A stretch of 64,000 nucleotides of DNA from Amycolatopsis sp. EV170708-02-1 (lineage in GTDB: Bacteria; Actinomycetota; Actinomycetes; Mycobacteriales; Pseudonocardiaceae), in assembly GCF_022479115.1 (NCBI RefSeq), contig NZ_CP092497.1, positions 558,001-622,000 of the forward strand, given 5' to 3'. Position 1 is the stretch's first letter, and the number at the start of each line of letters is the position of its first letter. Positions 25,968-34,110 of the stretch are shown here, in pieces. Position numbers and translations under genes: made by a program. The notes under the pieces were generated by a model. The model was given only the letters and a program-made list of their open reading frames with translations, had not been told where the DNA came from and did no database searches.

Positions 25968-26434
25968 ACGAGGCGATCCGGCTGCGGCAGCAGGGCACCG
26001 ACGAGGCACGCCTGCGGCTGATCGAGCTGGCCGAGAAGAATCCGCGGGACGCCGTGATCGCCTACCAAACCGCGTGGGCGCACGATTCAGCCGGGCTGGA
26101 AGCCGAAGCGGCCCCGTTCTACGAACAGGCGCTCGCGGGCGAAGGTCTGTCCACAGAGGACAGGCACGGGGTGTTCGTCGGGCTCGGCAGCACCTATCGC
26201 GTCCTCGGCCGGTACGACGAGTCGCTCGAGACCTTGCGGCGCGGTCTCGGCGAATTCCCGGACGATCCCGCGCTGAGGACGTTCCTCGCGATGGCGCTCT
26301 ACAACGTCGGCGAAGCGCGCGAGGCGGCGGGAACCCTGTTGAAGGTGCTCGCGGCGACCAGCGCGGACGACGGTGTCCAGCGGTACCGGCGAGCGGTCGA
26401 GTACTACGCCGACCATCTGGACGACGTCGAATGA
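25964..26434 (+). CDS. Tetratricopeptide-repeat protein
   Basis: A 156-residue all-helical protein with about three TPR units (for example AYQTAWAHDSAGLEAEAAPF, GLGSTYRVLGRYDESLETL and TFLAMALYNVGEAREAAGTL, each near 34 residues). No signal peptide or catalytic motif. GTG at 25964 overlaps the merR stop as GTGA, so it is co-translated with the regulator and may be a partner or scaffold protein. Similar small TPR proteins are common in actinobacteria; specific role unknown. Confidence 0.82.
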   Translation: MNEAIRLRQQGTDEARLRLIELAEKNPRDAVIAYQTAWAHDSAGLEAEAAPFYEQALAGEGLSTEDRHGVFVGLGSTYRVLGRYDESLETLRRGLGEFPDDPALRTFLAMALYNVGEAREAAGTLLKVLAATSADDGVQRYRRAVEYYADHLDDVE

Positions 26435-26439
26435 GCCTT

Positions 26440-26469
26440 GTTGACACTTTGTCAACACTGGCTTACTTT
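26440..26469 (+). promoter_or_regulatory. Promoter with palindromic operator; probable leaderless start
   Basis: GTTGACA-CTT-TGTCAAC (26440-26456) is a perfect 7-bp inverted repeat. It contains the -35 box TTGACA (26441-26446), and TACTTT at 26464-26469 fits a -10 box. Transcription would begin within a base or two of the ATG at 26477, where no Shine-Dalgarno is seen. Confidence 0.6.
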
Positions 26470-26476
26470 TCACGTC

Positions 26477-27316
26477 ATGAGCGCGTACGCCGAAATCACC
26501 TACGAGGTCGAAGACCGCATCGCGACGGTCACGCTCAACCGGCCCGAGGCCCGCAACGGCTACACCATCCGCATGGCCGACGAGCTCGGCGACGCGATGG
26601 ACCGCGCCGACCGCGACGAGGACGTCCGCGTGGTGATCCTGACCGGCAACGGCAAGGACTTCTCGGTGGGCGCCGACCTCACCCAGGGCGGTTTCGACTT
26701 CGATCCGGAGACCGGGCCGGACGCGGCGTGGCAGGAGCCGGCCGGACGCTGCTCGAAACGGATCTTCACGATGAACAAGCCGGTGATCGCGGCCCTGCGG
26801 GGCGCGGCCGTCGGCGGCGGCGTCACGATCACGCTGTCGTGCGACTACCGCCTCGCGTCCACGGACTCCCGGTTCGGCTTCGTGTTCGTCCGCCGCGGGA
26901 TCTACCCCGAAGGCGCGTCCGCGTGGTTCCTCCCCCGGCTCGTCGGGATGGGCACGGCACTCGACTGGATGATCAGCGGCCGCGTCTTCGGCGCCGAAGA
27001 GGCGAAAACCGCCGGACTGGTCCACAGTGTCCACGAGCCCGGGGAAGTACTCGGCAAAGCCCGCGAACTGGCTCACGAGATCGCCGCGACCACGTCGCCG
27101 GTCTCGGTCGCCGTGACCCGCCAGCTGCTGTACCGGATGGCGAGCGCGGAATCGCCGTTCCCCGTGCACGAGCTGGACTCCCGGCTGATCGGCGGCCTGG
27201 GCTCCAGCCCGGACGCGGTCGAAGGGGTCGTGTCCTTCCTGCAGAAACGACCACCGGAGTTCTCGATGCGTGTCGACACCGACCAGCCCGACTACCTGCC
27301 GTGGCGGAACTCGTGA
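26477..27316 (+). CDS. Enoyl-CoA hydratase/isomerase family protein
   Basis: A 279-residue crotonase. The CoA/oxyanion segments are VGADL (64-68) and RGAAVGGGVTI (108-118); a Glu appears at 145 in YPEGASAW, the usual second catalytic position. The C-terminal region is enoyl-CoA-hydratase-like with a DYLPWR end. ATG at 26477 is supported by the promoter geometry; an upstream in-frame start at 26438 would lie inside the operator. Overlaps the next gene by GTGA. Confidence 0.88.
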   Translation: MSAYAEITYEVEDRIATVTLNRPEARNGYTIRMADELGDAMDRADRDEDVRVVILTGNGKDFSVGADLTQGGFDFDPETGPDAAWQEPAGRCSKRIFTMNKPVIAALRGAAVGGGVTITLSCDYRLASTDSRFGFVFVRRGIYPEGASAWFLPRLVGMGTALDWMISGRVFGAEEAKTAGLVHSVHEPGEVLGKARELAHEIAATTSPVSVAVTRQLLYRMASAESPFPVHELDSRLIGGLGSSPDAVEGVVSFLQKRPPEFSMRVDTDQPDYLPWRNS

Positions 27317-27921
27317 CCGCCTATCCCCCGGAGCCCTGGAACCTGGCAGGCCAGGCGTACCTGTCGATCTGGCGTGTACCGGTGAGCGAACTGCCCGGGC
27401 TGCCCGGCGGCGTCGAGCCGATCACGCTGGGCGGCCGCGCCCAGGTGTTCACCGCCTGGATCGACTACCAGGAACCCGGACAGCTCCAGTACCACGAGCT
27501 GCTGGCGACGGTCGCGGTCCGCGGCGAACGCCTCTCCAGCTCCATCACCGACATCTGGGTCGACAGCGAGGTCTCGCTCGCCGGCGGACGGGCGCTGTGG
27601 GGTATCCCCAAGGATCTCGCCGCGCTCGACTTCGCCCACGGGCGGACCTTCACCGCCTCGGCGGCCACCCACGAAGACTGGATCGCGACGGCCGCCTTCA
27701 CTCCCCGCCCGAGCCTCCCGCTGCGGATGCCCGCCGCCTTCGACGTCGTCCAAATGCTGGACGGCCGTCTCAAAAGGAGCCCCGTCCGGGCGACGGCCAG
27801 GCCTTGTCCGGCGGCCGCGGACTGGCGGATCAACGAGTCCGGACCGTTCGGCTTCCTCGCCGGTCAGCGGCCCGCGCTGAACGCCTGCCTGCGCGATTTC
27901 AAGATCGTCTTCGGCGGCTGA
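27313..27921 (+). CDS. Acetoacetate-decarboxylase-like family protein
   Basis: A 202-residue protein of the acetoacetate decarboxylase superfamily. The PEPWNLAGQAYLSIWRVP opening, YQEPGQLQYHELL and IWVDSEVSLAGGRALWGIPKDLA (split across 76-98) are typical of the actinobacterial group. The Lys of the GIPKDLA motif is the candidate Schiff-base residue. GTG at 27313 overlaps the crotonase stop (GTGA). Substrate unknown; coupling to the crotonase suggests a beta-keto acid or a side chain released from an acyl-CoA. Confidence 0.78.
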   Translation: MTAYPPEPWNLAGQAYLSIWRVPVSELPGLPGGVEPITLGGRAQVFTAWIDYQEPGQLQYHELLATVAVRGERLSSSITDIWVDSEVSLAGGRALWGIPKDLAALDFAHGRTFTASAATHEDWIATAAFTPRPSLPLRMPAAFDVVQMLDGRLKRSPVRATARPCPAAADWRINESGPFGFLAGQRPALNACLRDFKIVFGG

Positions 27922-28003
27922 CCAGCCGCTCAGCGTGATCGTCTAACCCGCCAGGGTGAGCCCACGACACGCCACCCATTGGGGCACGTGCAGCCTCCGA
28001 CCC

Positions 28004-28013
28004 CTACATGTAG
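28004..28013. promoter_or_regulatory. Weak NrdR-box-like palindrome before nrdA
   Basis: CTACATGTAG is a 10-bp perfect palindrome 130 bases upstream of nrdA. NrdR normally needs two boxes about 15 bases apart, and I see only one, so this is tentative. No cobalamin riboswitch was found in this leader. Confidence 0.3.
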
Positions 28014-28143
28014 TCTCTGGGAACCGGCACCGCCCAGCGACGGGGAGACCGCTCGGGAGCGGTGGTCGGACAGCTTTGTGAACGTGCAGCGCACGGCCTT
28101 GTGAGGCCTTGTGGTGCTTCAACGCGCCCTTTTGGAGACATGC

Positions 28144-31134
28144 ATGTCAGTGGAAACCGGTCAGCGGCCGCCCTCGTCCTCGGACACCACGCCCGCGACC
28201 GTGCGAGTCATCCGGCGGGACGGCAGCGTGTCCCCCTTCGACGCGAACAAGATCTCGGTCGCCGTGACCAAGGCCTTCCTCGCCGTCGAGGGCGGTGACG
28301 CGGCCGCCTCGTCGCGGATCCACCACCTGGTCAAGGAACTGACCGAGCAGATCGAGACCACCCTGCTCCGCCACGCCGGTCCCGAGACCGCGCTGCACAT
28401 CGAGCAGATCCAGGACATCGTCGAGCTCGCGCTGATGCGCGGCGAGCACCACAAGGTCGCCCGCGCGTACGTCCTGTACCGCGAGGAGCGCGCGAAGGCC
28501 CGCGAGGCCGAGAAGCCGGCCTCGTCCGACGTCGCCATCAGCGTCAAGGCCGCCGACGGCTCGCTCCGCCCGCTCGACTGGGCCCGGGTCTCGCACGTGG
28601 TCGGGGAAGCCGTCGCCGGTCTCGAAGACGTTTCGGCCGAGCCGGTGCTGGCCGAGACCAAGCGCAACGTCTACGACGGCATCAGCGCCGACGAACTCGC
28701 CCTCGCCCAGATCATGGCCGCGCGCGTGCTCGTCGAGCAGGAGCCGAACTACTCCTACGTCAGCGCCCGGCTGCTCGCGGACAAGCTCCGCGGCGAAGCG
28801 CTCAGCTACCTCGCGGGCGTTCCGCAGCAGGCCAGCCAGGACGAGATGACCACCCGGTACCCGCAGTACTTCCGGGACTACCTCAAGCGCGCCATCGAGC
28901 TGGAGCTGGTCAACCCCGAGCTGCAGACCTTCGACCTGGACAAGATCACCGCGGCCATCCACGCCGAGCGCGACCTCGACTTCGGCTTCCTCGGCCTGCA
29001 GACCCTGTACGACCGGTACTTCCAGCACCACGACGGCGTCCGCTTCGAGCTGCCGCAGGCGTTCTTCATGCGCGTCGCGATGGGCCTGGCGATCCGCGAG
29101 GACGACCGTGAGGCTCGTGCCATCGAGTTCTACGAGCTGCTCTCGACGTTCCACTTCATGGCGTCCACCCCGACGCTGTTCAACTCGGGCACCACGCGTC
29201 CGCAGCTGTCGTCCTGCTTCCTGACCACCGTGGACGACGACCTGGACTCGATCTTCCAGGCGTACAAGAACAACGCGCTGCTGGCGAAGTACTCGGGCGG
29301 TCTCGGCAACGACTGGACCCCGGTCCGCGGTCTCGGCGCGCACATCAAGGGCACCAACGGCCAGTCGCAGGGTGTCGTGCCGTTCCTCAAGATCGCCAAC
29401 GACACCGCGGTCGCGGTGAACCAGGGCGGCAAGCGCAAGGGCGCGGCCTGCGCGTACCTCGAGACCTGGCACGTGGACATCGAGGAATTCCTCGACCTGC
29501 GCAAGAACACCGGTGACGACCGTCGCCGCACGCACGACATGAACACCGCGAACTGGGTGCCGGACGAGTTCCTGCGCCGCGTCGAGGCCGACGCGCAGTG
29601 GACGCTGTTCTCGCCGAACGAGACCCCGGACCTGCACGACCTCTACGGCAACGCGTTCGCCGAGCGCTACCGCGAGTACGAGGCCGCCGCCGAGCGTGGC
29701 GAGCTGAAGGTGTTCCGCAAGGTCCGCGCGGTCGACCTGTGGCGCCGCATGCTGACCATGCTGTTCGAGACCGGCCACCCGTGGATCACCTTCAAGGACC
29801 CGTGCAACCTGCGTTCGCCGCAGCAGCACGTGGGTGTCGTGCACTCGTCCAACCTGTGCACCGAGATCACCCTGAACACCACCACCGACGAGGTCGCGGT
29901 CTGCAACCTGGGCTCGGTGAACCTGCTCAAGCACGTCACCCCCGAGGGCCTCGACACGAAGCGCCTCGAGAAGACCGTGCGCACGGCCGTTCGCATGCTC
30001 GACAACGTGATCGACATCAACTTCTACACGATCCCGGAGGCGCGCCGCTCCAACCTGCGTCACCGCCCGATCGGGCTGGGCCTGATGGGCTTCCAGGACG
30101 CGCTGTTCGAGATCGGTGTCCCGCTGTCCTCGGATGAGGCCGTCCAGTTCGCGGACACCAGCATGGAGCACATCAGCTACTACGCGATCTCGGCATCGAC
30201 CGACCTCGCGGAGGAGCGCGGCCAGTACCAGACGTTCGAGGGTTCCTTGTGGAGCAAGGGAATCCTGCCGATCGACTCGATGCAGCTCCTGATCGACGCC
30301 CGCCAGGGCGACGCGCTCGACGTCGACACTTCGTCCACTTTGGACTGGGCGCCGCTGCGCGAGCGGGTCAAGACCGTCGGCATGCGCAACTCCAACGTGA
30401 TGGCGATCGCGCCGACCGCGACGATCTCCAACATCTGCGGGGTCGGGCAGTCGATCGAGCCGCTGTTCCAGAACCTGTTCGTCAAGTCGAACATGTCCGG
30501 TGACTTCACCGTGGTGAACCCGCACCTGGTCCGCTCACTCAAGGAGCGCGGGCTGTGGGACGAGGTCATGGTGTCGGACCTGAAGTACTTCGACGGCAGC
30601 CTCGGCCAGATCGACCGCGTGCCGGACGACTTGAAGGCGCTGTACGCGACCGCGTTCGAGATCGAGTCCAAGTGGCTGGTGGACGCCGGTTCGCGGCGCC
30701 AGAAGTGGATCGACCAGGCGCAGTCGCTGAACCTGTACATCGCGGCGCCCAGCGGCCGCAAGCTCGACGAGCTGTACCGCTACGCCTGGCACAAGGGCCT
30801 CAAGACCACGTACTACCTGCGGGCGCGGTCCGCGACGCACGTGGAGAAGAGCACCCTGCGCGGCACCGACGGCAAGCTGAACGCGGTCTCGGCCACCCCG
30901 GCCCCCGCCGCACCCGCTTCGCCGAAGCCCGCCGCCGCCGCTCCGGCTCCCGCCGCTTCGCCCGCCCCGTCGGCTTCCGCCGCGGTGTCGCCGTCGCCTG
31001 CCGCCGCTGTTCCGGCCGTCCCGGTGACCGCCCCGGAGCCGAAGGAGATGCCGAAGGTCTCGGACGTCGACTTCGTCGCCACCGACGGCGCCGCCTGCCG
31101 GATCGACGACCCCGACTGCGAAGCCTGCCAGTAA
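28144..31134 (+). CDS. nrdA: Ribonucleoside-diphosphate reductase, alpha subunit
   Basis: A 996-residue class I ribonucleotide reductase large subunit that reduces NDPs to dNDPs. N-terminal ATP-cone domain at about 20-110 (VRVIRRDGSVSPFD), then a second cone-like region, then the ten-stranded barrel. Active-site residues are visible: SSCFLTT, NLCTEI (Asn, Cys, Glu) and VAVCNLGS, plus the YY radical pair in TTYYLRARS. The C-terminal tail is a long Ala/Pro-rich linker ending DCEACQ, the redox Cys pair. ATG at 28144 has GGAG six bases upstream. A palindrome separates it from nrdB. Confidence 0.93.
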   Translation: MSVETGQRPPSSSDTTPATVRVIRRDGSVSPFDANKISVAVTKAFLAVEGGDAAASSRIHHLVKELTEQIETTLLRHAGPETALHIEQIQDIVELALMRGEHHKVARAYVLYREERAKAREAEKPASSDVAISVKAADGSLRPLDWARVSHVVGEAVAGLEDVSAEPVLAETKRNVYDGISADELALAQIMAARVLVEQEPNYSYVSARLLADKLRGEALSYLAGVPQQASQDEMTTRYPQYFRDYLKRAIELELVNPELQTFDLDKITAAIHAERDLDFGFLGLQTLYDRYFQHHDGVRFELPQAFFMRVAMGLAIREDDREARAIEFYELLSTFHFMASTPTLFNSGTTRPQLSSCFLTTVDDDLDSIFQAYKNNALLAKYSGGLGNDWTPVRGLGAHIKGTNGQSQGVVPFLKIANDTAVAVNQGGKRKGAACAYLETWHVDIEEFLDLRKNTGDDRRRTHDMNTANWVPDEFLRRVEADAQWTLFSPNETPDLHDLYGNAFAERYREYEAAAERGELKVFRKVRAVDLWRRMLTMLFETGHPWITFKDPCNLRSPQQHVGVVHSSNLCTEITLNTTTDEVAVCNLGSVNLLKHVTPEGLDTKRLEKTVRTAVRMLDNVIDINFYTIPEARRSNLRHRPIGLGLMGFQDALFEIGVPLSSDEAVQFADTSMEHISYYAISASTDLAEERGQYQTFEGSLWSKGILPIDSMQLLIDARQGDALDVDTSSTLDWAPLRERVKTVGMRNSNVMAIAPTATISNICGVGQSIEPLFQNLFVKSNMSGDFTVVNPHLVRSLKERGLWDEVMVSDLKYFDGSLGQIDRVPDDLKALYATAFEIESKWLVDAGSRRQKWIDQAQSLNLYIAAPSGRKLDELYRYAWHKGLKTTYYLRARSATHVEKSTLRGTDGKLNAVSATPAPAAPASPKPAAAAPAPAASPAPSASAAVSPSPAAAVPAVPVTAPEPKEMPKVSDVDFVATDGAACRIDDPDCEACQ

Positions 31135-31140
31135 ACATCC

Positions 31141-31184
31141 TCGTGAGTGGTAAGGACGGTTAGAACCGTCCTTACCACTCACGA
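31141..31184. repeat. Palindrome family A copy inside the nrdA-nrdB operon
   Basis: Perfect 21-bp arms separated by AG, six bases after the nrdA stop and 25 before the nrdB ATG. This copy has T:A where other copies have C:G, with a matching change in the other arm. It could attenuate transcription or stabilise the nrdA mRNA 3' end. Confidence 0.85.
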
Positions 31185-31209
31185 CCCCCGACTCGTGAAG
31201 TGAGCTTTC

Positions 31210-32285
31210 ATGACCACCTTTGACGCCTCCACCGACGCCACCGGGCTCGGTGAGATCGAAGTCGGCGCCGCCCGCATCAACGTCGACGACAAGCGGATGA
31301 TCAACGCCCGCGCCGACGTCAACCAGCTGCTGCCGATGAAGTACACCTGGGCGTGGGAGAAGTACCTCGCCGGCTGCAACAACCACTGGATGCCGACCGA
31401 GGTCGCCATGCAGGCCGACATCGCGCTGTGGAAGTCGCCCGACGGCCTCACCGAGGACGAGCGCACCATGCTCAAGCGCAACCTCGGCTTCTTCGCCACC
31501 GCGGAATCGCTGGTGGCCAACAACATCGTGCTCGCGGTGTACCGGCAGATCACCAACCCGAATGCCGCCAGTACCTGCTGCGCCAGGCGTTCGAGGAGGC
31601 CGTGCACACGCACACCTTCCAGTACATCTGCGAGAGCCTCGGCCTGGTCGAGGGCGAGCTGTTCAACATGTACCGCGAGGTCCCGTCGATCTCGGACAAG
31701 GACGCGTGGGCGCTGAAGTACACGCAGAACCTGGAGAACCCGGACTTCGAGACCGGGACGCCGGAAGCCGACCAGGCCTTCCTGCGTGACCTCGTCGCGT
31801 TCTACGTGATCTTCGAGGGCATGTGGTTCTACACCGGCTTCGCGCAGATCCTGTCGCTCGGCCGCCGGAACAAGATGGTCGGCATCGCCGAGCAGTACCA
31901 GTACATCCTGCGCGACGAGTCGATCCACCTGAACTTCGGCATCGACTGCATCAACCAGATCAAGATCGAGAACCCGCACCTGTGGACCGAGGAGTTCCAG
32001 GCCGAGGTCCGCACCATGCTCACCGAGGCGTGCGAACTCGAGGTCGCCTACGCCCGCGACACGATGCCGCGCGGCATGCTCGGGCTCTCGGCCGAGCTGA
32101 TCGAGCAGTACATGCACTTCATCACCGACCGGCGGGCCCAGCAGATCGGTCTCGCGCCGATCTTCGGCGAGACCGAGAACCCGTTCCCGTGGATGTCGGA
32201 GGCGATGGACCTCAAGAAGGAGAAGAACTTCTTCGAGACCCGCGTCATCGAGTACCAGTCGGGCGGCGCCCTCGACTGGGACTGA
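31210..32285 (+). pseudogene. nrdB: Ribonucleoside-diphosphate reductase beta subunit, one-base frameshift
   Basis: About 358 residues when repaired; the radical-generating subunit for NrdA. The frame breaks after AAC CCG at 31558-31560: adding one G gives [18 protein letters not shown] and restores full homology. As read it would give a 168-residue fragment. The metal-site motif E-x-x-H in FEEAVH is followed, at the radical Tyr position (H+4), by Phe (codon 31617-31619), as in class Ic enzymes with a Mn/Fe cofactor. A second motif, DESIHLNFG, is intact. An inactivating mutation here is unlikely; sequence error is the likely cause. Confidence 0.85.
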
Positions 32286-32290
32286 CCCCG

Positions 32291-32358
32291 AACGCGTAAC
32301 TCGCGTGCTCAGACACGTAACTCGCGTGCCTGAGCGCGTAACTCACGTGATCGAGCAC
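32291..32358. repeat. 21-bp tandem repeat, minus orientation
   Basis: Three units of the TAACTCGCGTGC family (reverse complement of the unit at 1556-1620) follow the nrdB stop. Confidence 0.7.
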
Positions 32359-32393
32359 GGAACACGCCGGGCGGCTTCCGCCCGGCGTGTTCC
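32359..32393. terminator. GC-rich hairpin after nrdB
   Basis: Sixteen-base perfect arms (32359-32374 and 32378-32393), core ACACGCCGGGCGG, with a 3-base loop. Best terminator candidate for nrdAB; no strong U-tract. Confidence 0.75.
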
Positions 32394-32474
32394 GTTTCCA
32401 GACACGCGAGTGGAGTTGCCCCCTGGGAGCGGACACCTTGATTCCAGACACAGGTCTGGAGGGAGGATGTCCTG

Positions 32475-32762
32475 GTGTCTCGCAGGTCGAAGTATCCGGA
32501 GCAGTTCCGTCGTGACGCGATCGAGCTGGTGAACACGAGTGGTCGCCCGTTGCGTCAGATCGCTCGTGAGCTGGGTGTCAATCACGAGACCTTGCGGTCG
32601 TGGGTGAATGCCGCCAAACAGGCCGTGGAAGTCGGGCCGGTGGAGGATCGCGCGGTCGTCGATGAGGTGCAGCGGTTGCGGAAGCAGGTCGCTGAGCTGC
32701 AGAAAGAGAAGGAGATCCTGCGTCGAGCGGCCGCTTATTTTGCCAAAGAGATGGATCGATGA
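32475..32762 (+). CDS. IS3-family transposase OrfA
   Basis: A 95-residue DNA-binding subunit. A helix-turn-helix of the HTH_Tnp type (about 8-50, with RQIARELGVNHETLRSW) is followed by a leucine-zipper-like coiled coil (VQRLRKQVAELQKEKEILRR), both typical of IS3 OrfA. GTG at 32475 has a GGAGGG region upstream. Its stop TGA overlaps the OrfB ATG, so OrfB is read in the other frame; an OrfAB fusion by -1 frameshifting is usual in this family, though no classic A6G slip site is seen here. Confidence 0.9.
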   Translation: MSRRSKYPEQFRRDAIELVNTSGRPLRQIARELGVNHETLRSWVNAAKQAVEVGPVEDRAVVDEVQRLRKQVAELQKEKEILRRAAAYFAKEMDR

Positions 32763-33640
32763 TCTACCGCTACCGGTTCATCTCCGAGCATCGCGCCGAG
32801 TTCGGTGTGAAGCGGTTGTGTCAGGTCCTGGGTCTGCGCCGGCAGGGTTTCCACGAGTGGGCCGCGGCCGGGGCGGCCCGTGAGGCCGCGGCGGAACAGG
32901 AGCGGGAGCTGGTGGTGGTGATCGCGTCGATCCACGCGCAGCACCGGGGTGCCTATGGGCGGCCCCGGATCACCGCGGAGCTGCGCCGGCGCGGGCGGGT
33001 GGTGAACCACAAGCGGGTGGAGCGGTTGATGCGTGAGCAGGGCCTGGTCGGGAGCACCCGCCGCAAACGCCGGTCGCTCACCAAGGCCGATCCGTCGCCG
33101 GTCGCGGTGGTCCAGGATCTGATCCGCCGTGATTTCACTGCCGAGCGCCCTGGTCAGCGGTTCGTCGGGGACATCACCTATCTGCCCACGTTCCAGGGCT
33201 GGCTTTACCTGGCCACGGTGATCGATCTGCACAACCGTGAGGTCGTCGGGCACGCGATGGGCGATCACCTGCGCACAGACCTGGTCTGCGACGCGATCGC
33301 CCTGGCCACCGCACGCGGCTTGATCCGCCCCGACGCGGTGTTCCACTCCGACCGCGGCGTCCAGTACACCTCCGGCCGATTCCGCGCCGCGCTCACCGAG
33401 CACAGGATCCGGTCCTCGATCGGACGGGCCGGATCCTGCTACGACAACGCCGTCGCCGAGTCGTTCTTCGCCACCCTCAAAACCGAGATCGGCACCACCA
33501 TCTGGCGCACCCGTGACCAGGCACGACACGACCTATACCGCTACCTCCACTACTACAACCACGACCGTCTACATTCGACAGTCGGCCACCGAACACCCCA
33601 CGAAACCCGAACCAGCTACAGCCACCACCAAACCGCGTGA
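32759..33640 (+). CDS. IS3-family transposase OrfB (DDE integrase)
   Basis: A 293-residue catalytic subunit with an rve/integrase core. The DDE triad is visible: Asp in VGDITYLPT, Asp in FHSDRGVQYTS and Glu in AVAESFFATLK. N-terminal HTH_21-like segment (YGRPRITAELRRRGR) precedes the core. It cuts and joins the IS ends. ATG at 32759 overlaps the OrfA stop by four bases. Full length with no stop codons, so the element may be active. Confidence 0.93.
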   Translation: MIYRYRFISEHRAEFGVKRLCQVLGLRRQGFHEWAAAGAAREAAAEQERELVVVIASIHAQHRGAYGRPRITAELRRRGRVVNHKRVERLMREQGLVGSTRRKRRSLTKADPSPVAVVQDLIRRDFTAERPGQRFVGDITYLPTFQGWLYLATVIDLHNREVVGHAMGDHLRTDLVCDAIALATARGLIRPDAVFHSDRGVQYTSGRFRAALTEHRIRSSIGRAGSCYDNAVAESFFATLKTEIGTTIWRTRDQARHDLYRYLHYYNHDRLHSTVGHRTPHETRTSYSHHQTA

Positions 33641-33673
33641 AAACCCCGTGTCCGCCATCCGGGGACAACTCCA

Positions 33674-33745
33674 CGAGTTGCGCCCTCAATCACGCGAGTT
33701 CGCCGTTCAATCACGCGTGTCGTCCGTCTGATCACGCGTGTCGTC
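33674..33745. repeat. Intergenic repeat units flanking the IS right end
   Basis: Continues the 21-bp CACGCGAGTT unit cut by the IS, then at 33708-33735 the 28-bp TCACGCGTGTCGTCC unit shared with 24407-24434. From 33674 to the metE start at 34111 no gene is seen; the rest is riboswitch and leader. Confidence 0.7.
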
Positions 33746-33796
33746 CGGTTCGTCACATGTCCGGCGGCGCCGTTGCGTCCCTGAGTACGCTCCGAA

Positions 33797-33997
33797 GTGC
33801 TACTGGTTCGCCCGGCCGTCCAGGCCGGGCGAGGTAACAGGGAACCCGGTGCGAATCCGGGACTGCCCCGCAGCGGTATGTGGGAACGAAAGCCGTCACC
33901 GTGCGAGACACGGTAAAGCACTGGGACATGGCGCCCCGGGAAGCGACGGCCGGTAGGAGCGAGCGAGTCGCCCACGAGTCCGAAGACCTGCCCGTGG
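33797..33997 (+). promoter_or_regulatory. Cobalamin riboswitch upstream of metE
   Basis: Shows the cobalamin-aptamer landmarks in order: GGTAACAGGGAA (33831-33842 region), GTGCGAATCCGGGACTGCCC, CCGCAGC, a GTGCGAGACACGG hairpin, an AGCACTGGG box, and near the 3' end GTCCGAAGACCTGCCC, the usual B12 box. Placed 110 bases before metE, it should switch the cobalamin-independent enzyme off when B12 is present. Boundaries are approximate. Confidence 0.85.
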
Positions 33998-33998
33998 T

Positions 33999-34019
33999 AC
34001 GCGCGCCGACGGCGTGCGT
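33999..34019 (+). promoter_or_regulatory. Hairpin after the riboswitch, possible expression platform
   Basis: ACGCGCGCC-GAC-GGCGTGCGT forms a stem with one G-U pair directly after the aptamer. It could be the switching stem or a terminator; the ribosome site of metE is about 80 bases further. Confidence 0.4.
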
Positions 34020-34110
34020 GAGTCCGGGCCTCGTGGGATGGGCACGACCGAACGGCGGTCACTCCTGCGCGCGCTCCGGGCTCCGACGACAAGCTCGCGA
34101 GGAGAGAGCT

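Larger units (their letters stand above)
32411..33673 (+). mobile_element. IS3-family insertion sequence, complete (1,263 bp)
   Basis: Carries overlapping orfA and orfB transposase genes. The ends are imperfect terminal inverted repeats: TGGAGTTGCCCCC on the left and TGGAGTTGTCCCC (as reverse complement) on the right, matching at about 21 of 26 bases. A 4-bp CGAG is found immediately outside both ends (32407-32410 and 33674-33677), a target duplication. Joining the flanks restores CACGCGAGTTGCG, a normal copy of the 21-bp intergenic repeat, so the element jumped into that repeat. Confidence 0.88.

Noticed and set aside
25885..27921. A 678-residue open frame across merR, TPR, hydratase and decarboxylase-like genes
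   Set aside because: Most of it is Arg/Pro-rich shadow translation; only the last 202 codons (from 27313) look like a real protein.
27922..28143. Cobalamin riboswitch before nrdA, as in Streptomyces nrdABS
   Set aside because: The aptamer landmarks present before metE are absent here.
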